64,000 nt of DNA, from the NCBI RefSeq assembly GCF_026000375.1, contig NZ_AP026708.1, positions 2,234,501 through 2,298,500 on the forward strand. The letters run 5' to 3'. The position numbers and the translations under genes are program-made. Origin of the DNA: Pseudodesulfovibrio portus (GTDB taxonomy: Bacteria; Desulfobacterota; Desulfovibrionia; Desulfovibrionales; Desulfovibrionaceae). Under the pieces are notes generated by a model. The model saw only the letters and a list, made by a program, of their open reading frames with translations. It ran no database searches and was not told the origin of the DNA. Within the stretch, counting starts at the first letter, position 1, and each line of letters begins with the position of its first letter. Below are positions 44,070 through 51,373 of this stretch, piece by piece.

Positions 44070-45230
44070 ATGGGATATGATTTCGAGGTGGCGGTCATCG
44101 GAGGCGGCCCGGCCGGAAGCTCCGCCGCCAGGCGGCTCGCCCGTGCCGGTGTTTCGGTCGTGCTCTTCGAGAAGCAGGCCATGCCCCGCAGGAAGGTCTG
44201 CGGCGGGGCCCTGTCCGAGCAGGCCATGAGCTACCTGGACTTCGAGCTGCCGCAGGAAGTGGTGGATTGGGAGTGTTACGGCGCGCGCGTGACCTACGGC
44301 GACAAGACGCTGGTGGAGCGCCTCGACGAGCGGATCGCCGTACTCGTCACCCGGTCCAGGTTCGACAAGCTGCTCGTGGATATGGCCCTGGAGGCCGGGG
44401 CGCAAGTGGTGTGGGAGGCGGTCGCCTCGCTGGATGAGGGAGAGCGGGGAGTTGCCGTGAAAACGGCTTCCGGCGCATCGTTCACCGTCCGCCGGTGCAT
44501 CATCTGCGCGGGGGCGAACTCCCGGTTCATCCCGAAGGTCCGGCCCCGCGACGGCGTTTACGGGGAAGGCATCTGCATGGAGGGGGAGGTGGATCGCCTG
44601 TCCCCGGACCCGTTCGCCCACCTCGAGGGATTGATCGACATCTATTTCGGCGTGGCCGGCTACGGCTACGGGTGGGTCTTCCATCACGGCACCTATTATT
44701 CGGTCGGCGTGGGCGGCTTGCGGGCCAAGTTCCCGAATCCCGCCAAGGCGCTGGAGGAGTTCACGGCCCGGATCGGCCTGGCGGGCAGGCTGCGGGACGT
44801 GAAGGGCCACCCCATTCCGCGCGGCGGCCTGGACAGGCGGCTGGGCAAGGGCAGCCTGCTCCTGGCCGGGGACTCCGCCGGGTTCGTGGACCCGTTCTAC
44901 GGTGAGGGGTTGGCCTATGCCATCCGTTCCGGCCAGCTCGCCGCCGAGGCGATAGTCGGGAATTCCCGCACCGACATGATGCACGAAGACTACCGGCGCA
45001 CCACCAAGGCGGAGTTCAGCGCCAATCTCGAATATTCCCTGCTGTTTTCCAAGGTCATGTACACCCTGCCCAAGCTGTTCCTGAACACCCTGGTTTCGGA
45101 TGAGAAGGCCCTGCGGCGGTATCTCTATGTCCCGCTGAACAAGTTGTCGTACAAAGAGTACCTGACGTGGCTCGTGCCGAGGCTGCCCGTGTTCTGGGCC
45201 AGGCGGATTTTCGAGCTGATGCTGCCCTGA
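44070..45230 (+). CDS. Geranylgeranyl-reductase-family FAD oxidoreductase
   Basis: A 386-residue flavoprotein. The N-terminal FAD-binding GGGPAGSSAARRLAR is followed by Glu in VVLFEKQAMPRRKVCGG, and the second FAD contact is LLLAGDSAGFVDPFYGEGL. Together with the YGYGWVFHH segment these define the geranylgeranyl reductase/isoprenoid-saturating family of the FixC/PHBH fold. It may reduce isoprenoid double bonds (lipid or quinone tails) or dehalogenate/hydroxylate a lipid; the substrate is unknown. It is paired with the membrane protein upstream. Confidence 0.9.
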   Translation: MGYDFEVAVIGGGPAGSSAARRLARAGVSVVLFEKQAMPRRKVCGGALSEQAMSYLDFELPQEVVDWECYGARVTYGDKTLVERLDERIAVLVTRSRFDKLLVDMALEAGAQVVWEAVASLDEGERGVAVKTASGASFTVRRCIICAGANSRFIPKVRPRDGVYGEGICMEGEVDRLSPDPFAHLEGLIDIYFGVAGYGYGWVFHHGTYYSVGVGGLRAKFPNPAKALEEFTARIGLAGRLRDVKGHPIPRGGLDRRLGKGSLLLAGDSAGFVDPFYGEGLAYAIRSGQLAAEAIVGNSRTDMMHEDYRRTTKAEFSANLEYSLLFSKVMYTLPKLFLNTLVSDEKALRRYLYVPLNKLSYKEYLTWLVPRLPVFWARRIFELMLP

Positions 45231-45238
45231 GGGCGCAC

Positions 45239-45508
45239 CTATCGGATGTAGTTGGGCAGGTTGAGGAAGAGGTTGGTGGTGTACGAGGTCATCTTGTCCA
45301 TGATCCATGGGAACGAGATGAGCAGGGCCAGAAAGATGGCGATGATCTTGGGAACCATGGTCAGGGTCATTTCCTGAATCTGGGTGGCGGCCTGGAGCAC
45401 GGAAATGAAGATACCCACGGCCATGCCGATGCCGAGCATGGGCAGGGCTATGGTCAGGGTCATTTCGATTGCCTGACGGGCAAATCCTACAACGAATTCG
45501 GGGGTCAT
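45239..45508 (-). CDS. fliQ: Flagellar export protein FliQ
   Basis: An 89-residue subunit of the flagellar type III export gate in the inner membrane. Two transmembrane helices are separated by a short loop (MLGIGMAVGIFISVLQAATQ, then IIAIFLALLISFPWIM), exactly the family length. It is the last gene of the motility operon and lies 38 bases after fliP; its stop is 8 bases from the convergent flavoprotein stop. Confidence 0.96.
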   Translation of the reverse strand: MTPEFVVGFARQAIEMTLTIALPMLGIGMAVGIFISVLQAATQIQEMTLTMVPKIIAIFLALLISFPWIMDKMTSYTTNLFLNLPNYIR

Positions 45509-45546
45509 CGGATACTATACTCCCTGGGTAAAGACCGTGCGCATGG

Positions 45547-46314
45547 TCACTGGAACGTGTTGACCAGCGAACCCACCAGCAGGTTCCAGCCGTCGATGAG
45601 GATGAACAGGAGAATCTTGAACGGCAGCGAGATCATGACCGGCGGCAGCATCATCATGCCCATGGCCAGCAGGATGGAGGCCACCACCATGTCCAGGATG
45701 AGGAACGGGATGTATATCAGAAAGCCGATGGTGAAGCCGGTCTTGAGTTCGGAGATGGTGTAGGCCGCGATCAGCATGATGGTGGAGACTTCTTCCTTGT
45801 TCTCCGGGCGCGGTTCCTTGGTTATGGAATAGAAAATGGACAGGTCCTTTTCGCGGGTATGCTTGAACATGAACTCGCGGATGGGCACCTGCGCCCTGTC
45901 CAGGGCCTCGGTGAAATTGATGTCCTCCGCCATGTAGGGCTGGATGGCGGTGTCGTTGACCGTCTTGCCCACCGGATACATGATGACCATGGTCATGAAG
46001 ATGGCCAGCCCGGCCATGATCTGGTTGGGCGGCATCTGCTGGGTGCCCATGGCCTGCCGGATGAAGTGGAAGACGATGATGATCCGGGTGAACGAGGTCA
46101 TGGTCAGCATGATGGCCGGAGCCATGGACAGGACGGTCAGCAGGAACAGAATCTCCAGCAGGGTGGAGACCTCCGTCGGATCGGCCTGACCGGCGGCCAG
46201 CTCCATGGTCAGCTTGGGGATGGTCGGTGCCTGGGCGCACGCCAGGGCTGGGAGCAGGACTCCTGCCAGGACGAGCAGAAGGACGGTCAGGGATCGGCTG
46301 CCGCTAGTCCGCAT
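45547..46314 (-). CDS. fliP: Flagellar export protein FliP
   Basis: A 255-residue export-gate subunit. It has a cleaved N-terminal signal (TVLLLVLAGVLLPALACAQ), as usual for FliP, then the family block FTRIIIVFHFIRQAMGTQQM followed by the proline-rich PPNQIMAGLAIFMT, and later GFLIYIPFLILDMVVASILL and ILIDGWNLLVGSL. It forms the core channel with FliQ and FliR. It overlaps fliO by 11 bases. Confidence 0.97.
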   Translation of the reverse strand: MRTSGSRSLTVLLLVLAGVLLPALACAQAPTIPKLTMELAAGQADPTEVSTLLEILFLLTVLSMAPAIMLTMTSFTRIIIVFHFIRQAMGTQQMPPNQIMAGLAIFMTMVIMYPVGKTVNDTAIQPYMAEDINFTEALDRAQVPIREFMFKHTREKDLSIFYSITKEPRPENKEEVSTIMLIAAYTISELKTGFTIGFLIYIPFLILDMVVASILLAMGMMMLPPVMISLPFKILLFILIDGWNLLVGSLVNTFQ

Positions 46315-46690
46315 CGGTGGAGCCCCTTTTCAGTATGGCCGCGAAGCCGGCGGACGGCGAGGGGGATGCTTCCTCCTCGCGGGCCTCCTCTTCGGCCAGC
46401 AGGGTGACCTGGTGTTCGGTCACGCCCAGCACCATGTCCCGGTCCCGGTAGCGGACCACGGCCACGGACTGGCGGTTGCCCAGCATGAGGCGGCTGACCA
46501 GCCTGGGCCCTCCTTTCCCGCTCGACAGCGAACCCGGCATGCCGAACCGCTTGAGCAGCCAGAATGCCAGGAGAATGGCGGCCAGCAGCAGGAACAGGTA
46601 TCCCGCCGTGGTCAGGATGGCCGTGCCGGAATCCACCGGGGGAAGCTGCACGGGTGCAGCGCCCGTGGTTGCAGCCGTGGTGCTATCCAA
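46304..46690 (-). CDS. fliO: Flagellar assembly protein FliO
   Basis: A 128-residue protein with one transmembrane helix (AGYLFLLLAAILLAFWLLKRF) and a cytoplasmic FliO-type domain (LVSRLMLGNRQSVAVVRYRD, then MVLGVTEHQVTLLAEE). It helps FliP assemble. It overlaps both fliN (8 bases) and fliP (11 bases), showing tight coupling. Confidence 0.92.
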   Translation of the reverse strand: MDSTTAATTGAAPVQLPPVDSGTAILTTAGYLFLLLAAILLAFWLLKRFGMPGSLSSGKGGPRLVSRLMLGNRQSVAVVRYRDRDMVLGVTEHQVTLLAEEEAREEEASPSPSAGFAAILKRGSTDAD

Positions 46691-47255
46691 GTTGCTTCAC
46701 CCGCTCGATGGGACTGATGATATCCGTCAGCCGGATACCGAATTTTTCGTTGATGACGACCGCTTCGCCCCGGGCGACCAGCTTGCCGTTGACGTAGATT
46801 TCCAGCGGTTCGCCCGCCAGCTTGTTCAGCTCGACCACGGACCCCTGGCCGAGTTGCAGCAGCTCGTTGATCAGGAGCTTGGTGCGGCCGAGTTCGGCGG
46901 ACACTTCCAGGGGAATGTCCAGGATGAAGTCCAGGTCCCGTTTGCCGCCCGAGCCGCCGGACTTGGCTTCGGCCCCCATGTCGGGCAGGTCGTAGTCGTG
47001 CGTCTGGGTGGACAGGAATTCCTGTTCCTTCTCGTGCTTGAGTTCGTCCTGTTCGGTCTCGGCAAGGGCTGCGGCCCATTCGTCGGCCAGGGCTTCGTCG
47101 TCCTGGCCCAGGTCCGCGCTGCCGGCCTCGGACGGGTCGCCCACGTCTTCCAGGCCCCCGAGCGGATCGTCCGGGTCCATGCCGCCTTCCGCGTCGCCGG
47201 TTTCTATCAGGGCGTCGGCCCATTCCTGTGCAAGTTTATCCTGATCGTCAGCCAT
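46683..47255 (-). CDS. fliN: Flagellar motor switch protein FliN
   Basis: A 190-residue C-ring protein; the start at 47255 (MADDQDKLAQ) has GAGGT upstream. The C-terminal 80 residues are the SpoA domain (DIPLEVSAELGRTKLLINEL, LNKLAGEPLEIYVNGKLVAR, GIRLTDII). The N-terminal 100 residues are an acidic extension holding two copies of a short motif (QEWADALIET and DEWAAALAET), which may be a docking site. It works with FliM and FliG to set rotation and aids export. Confidence 0.95.
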   Translation of the reverse strand: MADDQDKLAQEWADALIETGDAEGGMDPDDPLGGLEDVGDPSEAGSADLGQDDEALADEWAAALAETEQDELKHEKEQEFLSTQTHDYDLPDMGAEAKSGGSGGKRDLDFILDIPLEVSAELGRTKLLINELLQLGQGSVVELNKLAGEPLEIYVNGKLVARGEAVVINEKFGIRLTDIISPIERVKQLG

Positions 47256-47339
47256 GTCGCTTACCTCGCGAAAATAGGTGTTCACCATGCGGACCGTCAA
47301 AAACCGGGACGGCCCGAAGCGGATTTTGCAAGAAGCGTG

Positions 47340-47840
47340 CTACTGGATAACCATTTCCGTGATGTAGACCCTGAGAACCGAGCCGTTGCCCACGATCTGG
47401 TTGAGACGATCCGCGATTTCCTGCTTGAGCTCGACCTTGGCCTTCATGGTGGAAAGGGAGTCGTAGGTCTTGCTGGAGAGGAGCAGGAGCAGGGTGTCCT
47501 TGACCTTGGCCTCGTGTTTGGTCAGGGCGGCTGCCGCCTCCTCGTCCCGGACCTCCACTTCCACGCCGAGCTTCAGGTAGCGGCGGCCCAATGGATCGGC
47601 CAGGTTGACCAGGAACGTGGGCAGCGGGACCAGTTGTCCCTCCAGGTCCTCGAGCGCTTCGCCGCCCGCCCCGTCCTGGGCCGCTTCCTCGCCGGCCGCG
47701 TCGTCGGACGAGGCAAAGAACATGGTATACCCGAAGTATCCGCCAACGCCGAGGGCTATGAGCGCCACGGCGATGATGATCCACTTCAGCATTCCGCCTT
47801 TCTTTTTCCCTTTTTCCTGTACAAGTTCTTCGTCAGCCAT
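47340..47840 (-). CDS. fliL: Flagellar basal-body protein FliL
   Basis: A 166-residue stator-associated protein. The ATG at 47840 is preferred to the in-frame GTG at 47849, with GGTGG upstream. A basic N-terminus, one transmembrane helix (WIIIAVALIALGVGGYFGY), an acidic linker and the periplasmic FliL domain (FLVNLADPLGRRYLKLGVEV, KDTLLLLLSSKTYDSL, VYITEMVIQ) are present. An 84-base gap separates it from fliN. Confidence 0.95.
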   Translation of the reverse strand: MADEELVQEKGKKKGGMLKWIIIAVALIALGVGGYFGYTMFFASSDDAAGEEAAQDGAGGEALEDLEGQLVPLPTFLVNLADPLGRRYLKLGVEVEVRDEEAAAALTKHEAKVKDTLLLLLSSKTYDSLSTMKAKVELKQEIADRLNQIVGNGSVLRVYITEMVIQ

Positions 47841-47927
47841 GGCGGCCACCTTTCTTTTTTACGTTGCACACCCTATATCGCCATTCGGCCCATTTTTCCA
47901 GACAAAGTTTAGACTCGAGCCCGCGCC

Positions 47928-48659
47928 CTATTGGTATCCCCCGATGGGGCGCGCGGTCTTGAGCAGGATTTCCACCCGCCTGTTCTTGGGCGAGTCCTCC
48001 ACGGGACGGCCCAGTTCGTCCACCACCGGGAAGTGGTCTCCGTAGGCGGACAGGGTGAACCGCTTGTTGGGCACCCCCAGCTCCACCAGGTAGGAGAGCA
48101 CGGCCAGGGCCCGGTCTCCCGAAAGTTCGTACATGTCCTCGACGACCTCGGCACGGGCCGTGTGCCCGGCCACGTTGATGGGGGCCTCGGTCTGGGTCAT
48201 CATGGGCACCAGCCTGCCGATGAGGAACCGGCCGTTGTCGGACAACCGGCTCCCTCCCGGCTCGAAGAGTATGTCGCTGGTGAAGACCAGGGCCACGCCG
48301 TTTTGCCGGGCGAGCACGTCCAGGTTTTCGTAGAGCGTGGACTTGTCCATCTCGTCGGGCAGGGTGTCGTCCGGGAAGAGGAGGTCCTTGATGCGGTCCG
48401 CCTTGTCGAGCACCTCCCACGGTTTCTCCATCAGCTCCACCACCATCCGGTCCTTGACGTTGACCCGGCCCGAGCCGCGCTTGTCGAGCAGGCCGAGGTC
48501 CGCAGTGGTCAGGGTGACGGTGGTCAGGATGGCGTTGTCCATGGACGCCATGGTCAAAAGCAGCACGAAAAAGGTGAGCAGCAGCGTCATCAGGTCCGAG
48601 AACGTGACCAGCCACAGGGCCAGGGGCGGACAGGTTTCCTTTTTCTTCTTCTTGCCCAT
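47928..48659 (-). CDS. MotB-type stator protein (second copy)
   Basis: A 243-residue protein with an N-terminal transmembrane helix that keeps the ion-binding Asp (D22 in LVTFSDLMTLLLTF), then an OmpA-like peptidoglycan-binding domain (NVAGHTARAEVVEDMYELS, NRRVEILL). It starts 2 bases after the first motB stop. Two tandem MotB-like proteins beside a single MotA suggest a heteromeric or exchangeable stator, or a role like MotB/MotF-type pairs. It could instead be a TolR/ExbD-like partner. Confidence 0.92.
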   Translation of the reverse strand: MGKKKKKETCPPLALWLVTFSDLMTLLLTFFVLLLTMASMDNAILTTVTLTTADLGLLDKRGSGRVNVKDRMVVELMEKPWEVLDKADRIKDLLFPDDTLPDEMDKSTLYENLDVLARQNGVALVFTSDILFEPGGSRLSDNGRFLIGRLVPMMTQTEAPINVAGHTARAEVVEDMYELSGDRALAVLSYLVELGVPNKRFTLSAYGDHFPVVDELGRPVEDSPKNRRVEILLKTARPIGGYQ

Positions 48660-48661
48660 GG

Positions 48662-49480
48662 CTACCGCAGCTCCTCGGGCGTGGAAACGTCGAACTCGAA
48701 GCCGTCGACGCTGAGTACGTCCCTGCGGATCTCCTGATCAGGCAGGGTCTCGATTATCCGGTCGCCCAGCCCGCTGGACCGCTTGTCCAACACGATGTCC
48801 ACGCGGCGGTTGCGGCTCCGGTTCTCGGGCGTGTTCTGCGGATAATGGGGCCGGAATTTTCCGAACGCCTCCATCATGAGCATGTCCGGCGGGAGGCCGT
48901 TGTCCAGGAGATAGGAATACAGGGCCAGGGTGCGGTGCAGGGAGAGCTTCCAGGACAGGTCGGGATTTTCCTCGTCCTGCCCGGGCAGGTAGTTGCGGCC
49001 GAACTCGTCGCGCAGTTCCGAGGTGTGCCCGGCCAGGAGCAGGGGGTAGCGCACCTGCCTGAGCAGAGGCAGGAACCCGTCGATGGTGGCCCTTCCCCGG
49101 TCGGACAGGGTGGTGGTGTCGGGCTCGAAAAGCAGGCTGGCGTCGATGGACAGAATCTGGACGAACCGGTTGGAACTGAAATTGATGTCGTCGTCCACGT
49201 TCTCCCACTTCAGCGCCTTGAGCGGCTCCAGGTCGCCGGTGTCCATGGGGCCGGGCTCAACGGTCTTCTTGGTGTCCTTTTTGGAGTAGAGCTCGTAGCT
49301 CTCCTTGTTGAAGCCGAAGGTGCCGATGATGGAGCCGAGCGCCACCAGCTTGCGCCGCTGGTCGATGGTGGCCATGGACACGAGCAGGATGAAGAATGTC
49401 AGCATCAACGTCATGACGTCGGCGAACGTGACCATCCACGGGGGGATCTCTTCGCAGTCGAGTTTTCTCTTTTTGGCCAT
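48662..49480 (-). CDS. motB: Flagellar motor protein MotB (first copy)
   Basis: A 272-residue stator protein; AAGGGG precedes the ATG. The transmembrane helix holds D21 (MVTFADVMTLMLTFFILLVS). A plug/linker region follows, then the OmpA-like domain (LLAGHTSELRDEFG, NRSRNRRVDIVLD) that anchors to peptidoglycan. The gene is 18 bases after motA, the usual motA-motB arrangement. Confidence 0.95.
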   Translation of the reverse strand: MAKKRKLDCEEIPPWMVTFADVMTLMLTFFILLVSMATIDQRRKLVALGSIIGTFGFNKESYELYSKKDTKKTVEPGPMDTGDLEPLKALKWENVDDDINFSSNRFVQILSIDASLLFEPDTTTLSDRGRATIDGFLPLLRQVRYPLLLAGHTSELRDEFGRNYLPGQDEENPDLSWKLSLHRTLALYSYLLDNGLPPDMLMMEAFGKFRPHYPQNTPENRSRNRRVDIVLDKRSSGLGDRIIETLPDQEIRRDVLSVDGFEFDVSTPEELR

Positions 49481-49498
49481 GACGCGCCCCTTCCGAGG

Positions 49499-50263
49499 TT
49501 ACTGGTCGGACATTATCCGGTCCTTGGGCGGCAGATAGCTGTTCAGCTTTTCCTCGATGATGCGAGGGTTCTCGCCCTTGGAGATGGACAGGATGCCCTC
49601 CATGATCATTTCGCGCAGCAGGACTTCCTCCTTGCTTCGCGCCTTGAGCTTGCCGGACATGGGGTTGAGGACGAGGTTGGCCAGGATGGCGCCGTACAGG
49701 GTGGTGAGCAGGGCCACGGCCATGGCCGGGCCGATGGAGGACGGATCGGACATGGTCTGGAGCATCTGCACCAGGCCGATGACGGTGCCGATCATGCCCA
49801 TGGCCGGGGCCAGGGTGCCCAGCGCTGCGACCACGTCCGCGCCGGTGGAGTGCCGCTCGGCCAGGTAGGATATCTCGGTCTCCAGGATTTCCTGGATGGT
49901 CTGCGGTTCCAGGCCGTCGACCGTGAGCTGCAGCCCCTTGCGCATGTAGTCGTCGTCTATTTCCTTGATCAGCGGCTCCAGGGAGAGGATGCCTTCGCGG
50001 CGGGCGCGGTTGGCGTATTCCTTGAAGCGCTCGATGACGTCGGCGGGTGCTTCCAGGCTGGAAAAGAAGGTGTTCTTGATGACGCCGACCACGCCGATGA
50101 CGTAGTTCATGGGGTAGTTGACCAGCCCCGCGCCGATGGTGCCGCCCACGACGATGAGGAGTGACGGCACGGAAACGAAGATGATCAGGCTGGAGCCGGT
50201 CATGATGGCCGACAGCACAAGCCCGAAGGAGAGGACAATCCCGATTACGGTCCCTAGATCCAT
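49499..50263 (-). CDS. motA: Flagellar motor protein MotA
   Basis: A 254-residue stator subunit with four transmembrane helices. AAGGGAA precedes the ATG. The family motifs include the last pair of helices, ALGTLAPAMGMIGTVIGLVQ (with the conserved Pro) and VALLTTLYGAILANLVLNP, and the cytoplasmic torque loop (ARREGILSLEPLIKEIDDDY). It lies 19 bases after yggS and is followed by two motB genes. Confidence 0.96.
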   Translation of the reverse strand: MDLGTVIGIVLSFGLVLSAIMTGSSLIIFVSVPSLLIVVGGTIGAGLVNYPMNYVIGVVGVIKNTFFSSLEAPADVIERFKEYANRARREGILSLEPLIKEIDDDYMRKGLQLTVDGLEPQTIQEILETEISYLAERHSTGADVVAALGTLAPAMGMIGTVIGLVQMLQTMSDPSSIGPAMAVALLTTLYGAILANLVLNPMSGKLKARSKEEVLLREMIMEGILSISKGENPRIIEEKLNSYLPPKDRIMSDQ

Positions 50264-50282
50264 ACCGTTCCCTTTCTCCTGC

Positions 50283-50987
50283 CTATCTCGGAGGTCGCAC
50301 CCCGAAAATCCGTGTTCCTATCCGCACCATGGTCGCCCCTTCCTGCACGGCCGGGACAAAGTCCCCGGTCATGCCCATGGACAGGTGCGGCAGGCGTGAA
50401 CCGAGCTGTTTTTCCAGCTCATCCCTCAGCTGCCTGAGCCGGGAAAAAACAGGCCTGGCCCGTTCCGGCTCGTCGAAAAACGGCGGCATCGTCATCAAAC
50501 CGACGACCCGCACTCCCGCAAGCCCCATGATCTCGTTGGCCAGTTGGGGCAATGAATCTACTGTGATTCCGGACTTTTGCGTTTCTCCCGCAATGTTCAC
50601 CTGAATCAGGATGTCCTGAACCACGCCAAGGCTTTCCGCCTTTTTATGCAATGCCTGGGCCAGCTTACGCGAATCCACGCTGTGCACGAGCGCGAAATTC
50701 CCGGCCACGAATTTGGCCTTGTTGGACTGCAACCCCCCGATGAAGTGGAAGTTGACGTCCAGGTCGGCCAGTTCCTCCAGTTTGCCCAGCGCCTCCTGGA
50801 CATAGTTCTCGCCGAAGTCCGCCTGCCCGGTCTCGGCCAGGGCCCGGATGTCGGAGGCAGGGTGCAGCTTGGACACGGCCACCAGGGTCACGTCTTCGGG
50901 CTTGCGTCCCGCTTCCCTGGCGGCGTCGGCCAGGGCTTCGCGCACCTCGGCGGCGCGCTGGGCCAATTCCTGTTTGCGATCATTCAT
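50283..50987 (-). CDS. yggS: YggS/PLPBP pyridoxal-phosphate homeostasis protein
   Basis: A 234-residue alanine-racemase-fold protein that binds PLP and balances B6 vitamers. PLP Lys is in LVAVSKLHPASDI; FGENYVQEALGK, HFIGGLQSNKAK, LHSVD-like LVHSVDSRK, GLMTMPP and LSMGMTGDF are the conserved blocks. It is the promoter-proximal gene of the motility operon, with a near-consensus sigma-28 promoter 40-65 bases upstream. Confidence 0.96.
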   Translation of the reverse strand: MNDRKQELAQRAAEVREALADAAREAGRKPEDVTLVAVSKLHPASDIRALAETGQADFGENYVQEALGKLEELADLDVNFHFIGGLQSNKAKFVAGNFALVHSVDSRKLAQALHKKAESLGVVQDILIQVNIAGETQKSGITVDSLPQLANEIMGLAGVRVVGLMTMPPFFDEPERARPVFSRLRQLRDELEKQLGSRLPHLSMGMTGDFVPAVQEGATMVRIGTRIFGVRPPR

Positions 50988-51024
50988 AACATATCCGAAT
51001 ACCGGGCCTTATGCTCGTTCTGTC

Positions 51025-51051
51025 TTATCGGCCCGATCTTTATTTAGTTTA
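51025..51051 (-). promoter_or_regulatory. Sigma-28 (FliA) promoter for yggS-motAB-fliLNOPQ
   Basis: On the minus strand TAAA (51051-51048) is followed by exactly 15 bases and GCCGATAA (51032-51025), the full flagellar sigma-28 consensus. Transcription would begin near 51018, about 30 bases before the yggS ATG. The next 300 bases upstream (51052-51373) contain only this A/T-rich region and repeat copy R4. Confidence 0.85.
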
Positions 51052-51265
51052 ATGAATTAATGATGTTTTTTCCATTCCCCATCCACAGGTACGGGTATAC
51101 CACGATTACCCGTCCCGTAACCACTCGATTTTTCGGTCAAAGTGCCCGTTCCGGCAAAAGCGCAGTCTTCTCAAAACCTTATGTCTAGATTTAGTCTACA
51201 AATGATTGGCCGGGCCAAAATCAAGGCGCACAGCCCAAGCAGGCGCGCCCCCCGCCGAAGGCGGC

Positions 51266-51366
51266 ACAAAAAGTTTGGGAAGGAAGAGGGGATGGGGTCC
51301 GGGGAAGGGGAGAGGGACAACCCTTTTCAAAGGGTTTCCTTCTCCCCTTCCCCGGCCGCCGGAGGC
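51266..51366 (+). repeat. Interspersed hairpin repeat, copy R4
   Basis: CACAAAAAGTTTGGGAAGG leads into GGGGATGGGGTCCGGGGAAG; the stem runs from 51299 to 51355 around CCCTTTTCAAAGGG; the end is CCGCCGGAGGC. It nearly equals R3. On the minus strand it begins about 8 bases after the stop of the Tat-HD gene (51374), so it likely terminates that gene. Confidence 0.85.
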
Positions 51367-51373
51367 ATCCAGC

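Noticed and set aside
47841-47927. Internal flagellar promoter between the second motB and fliL
   Set aside because: A TAAA and a GCCGAAT are present but the spacing is 18 bases and the -10 is incomplete.
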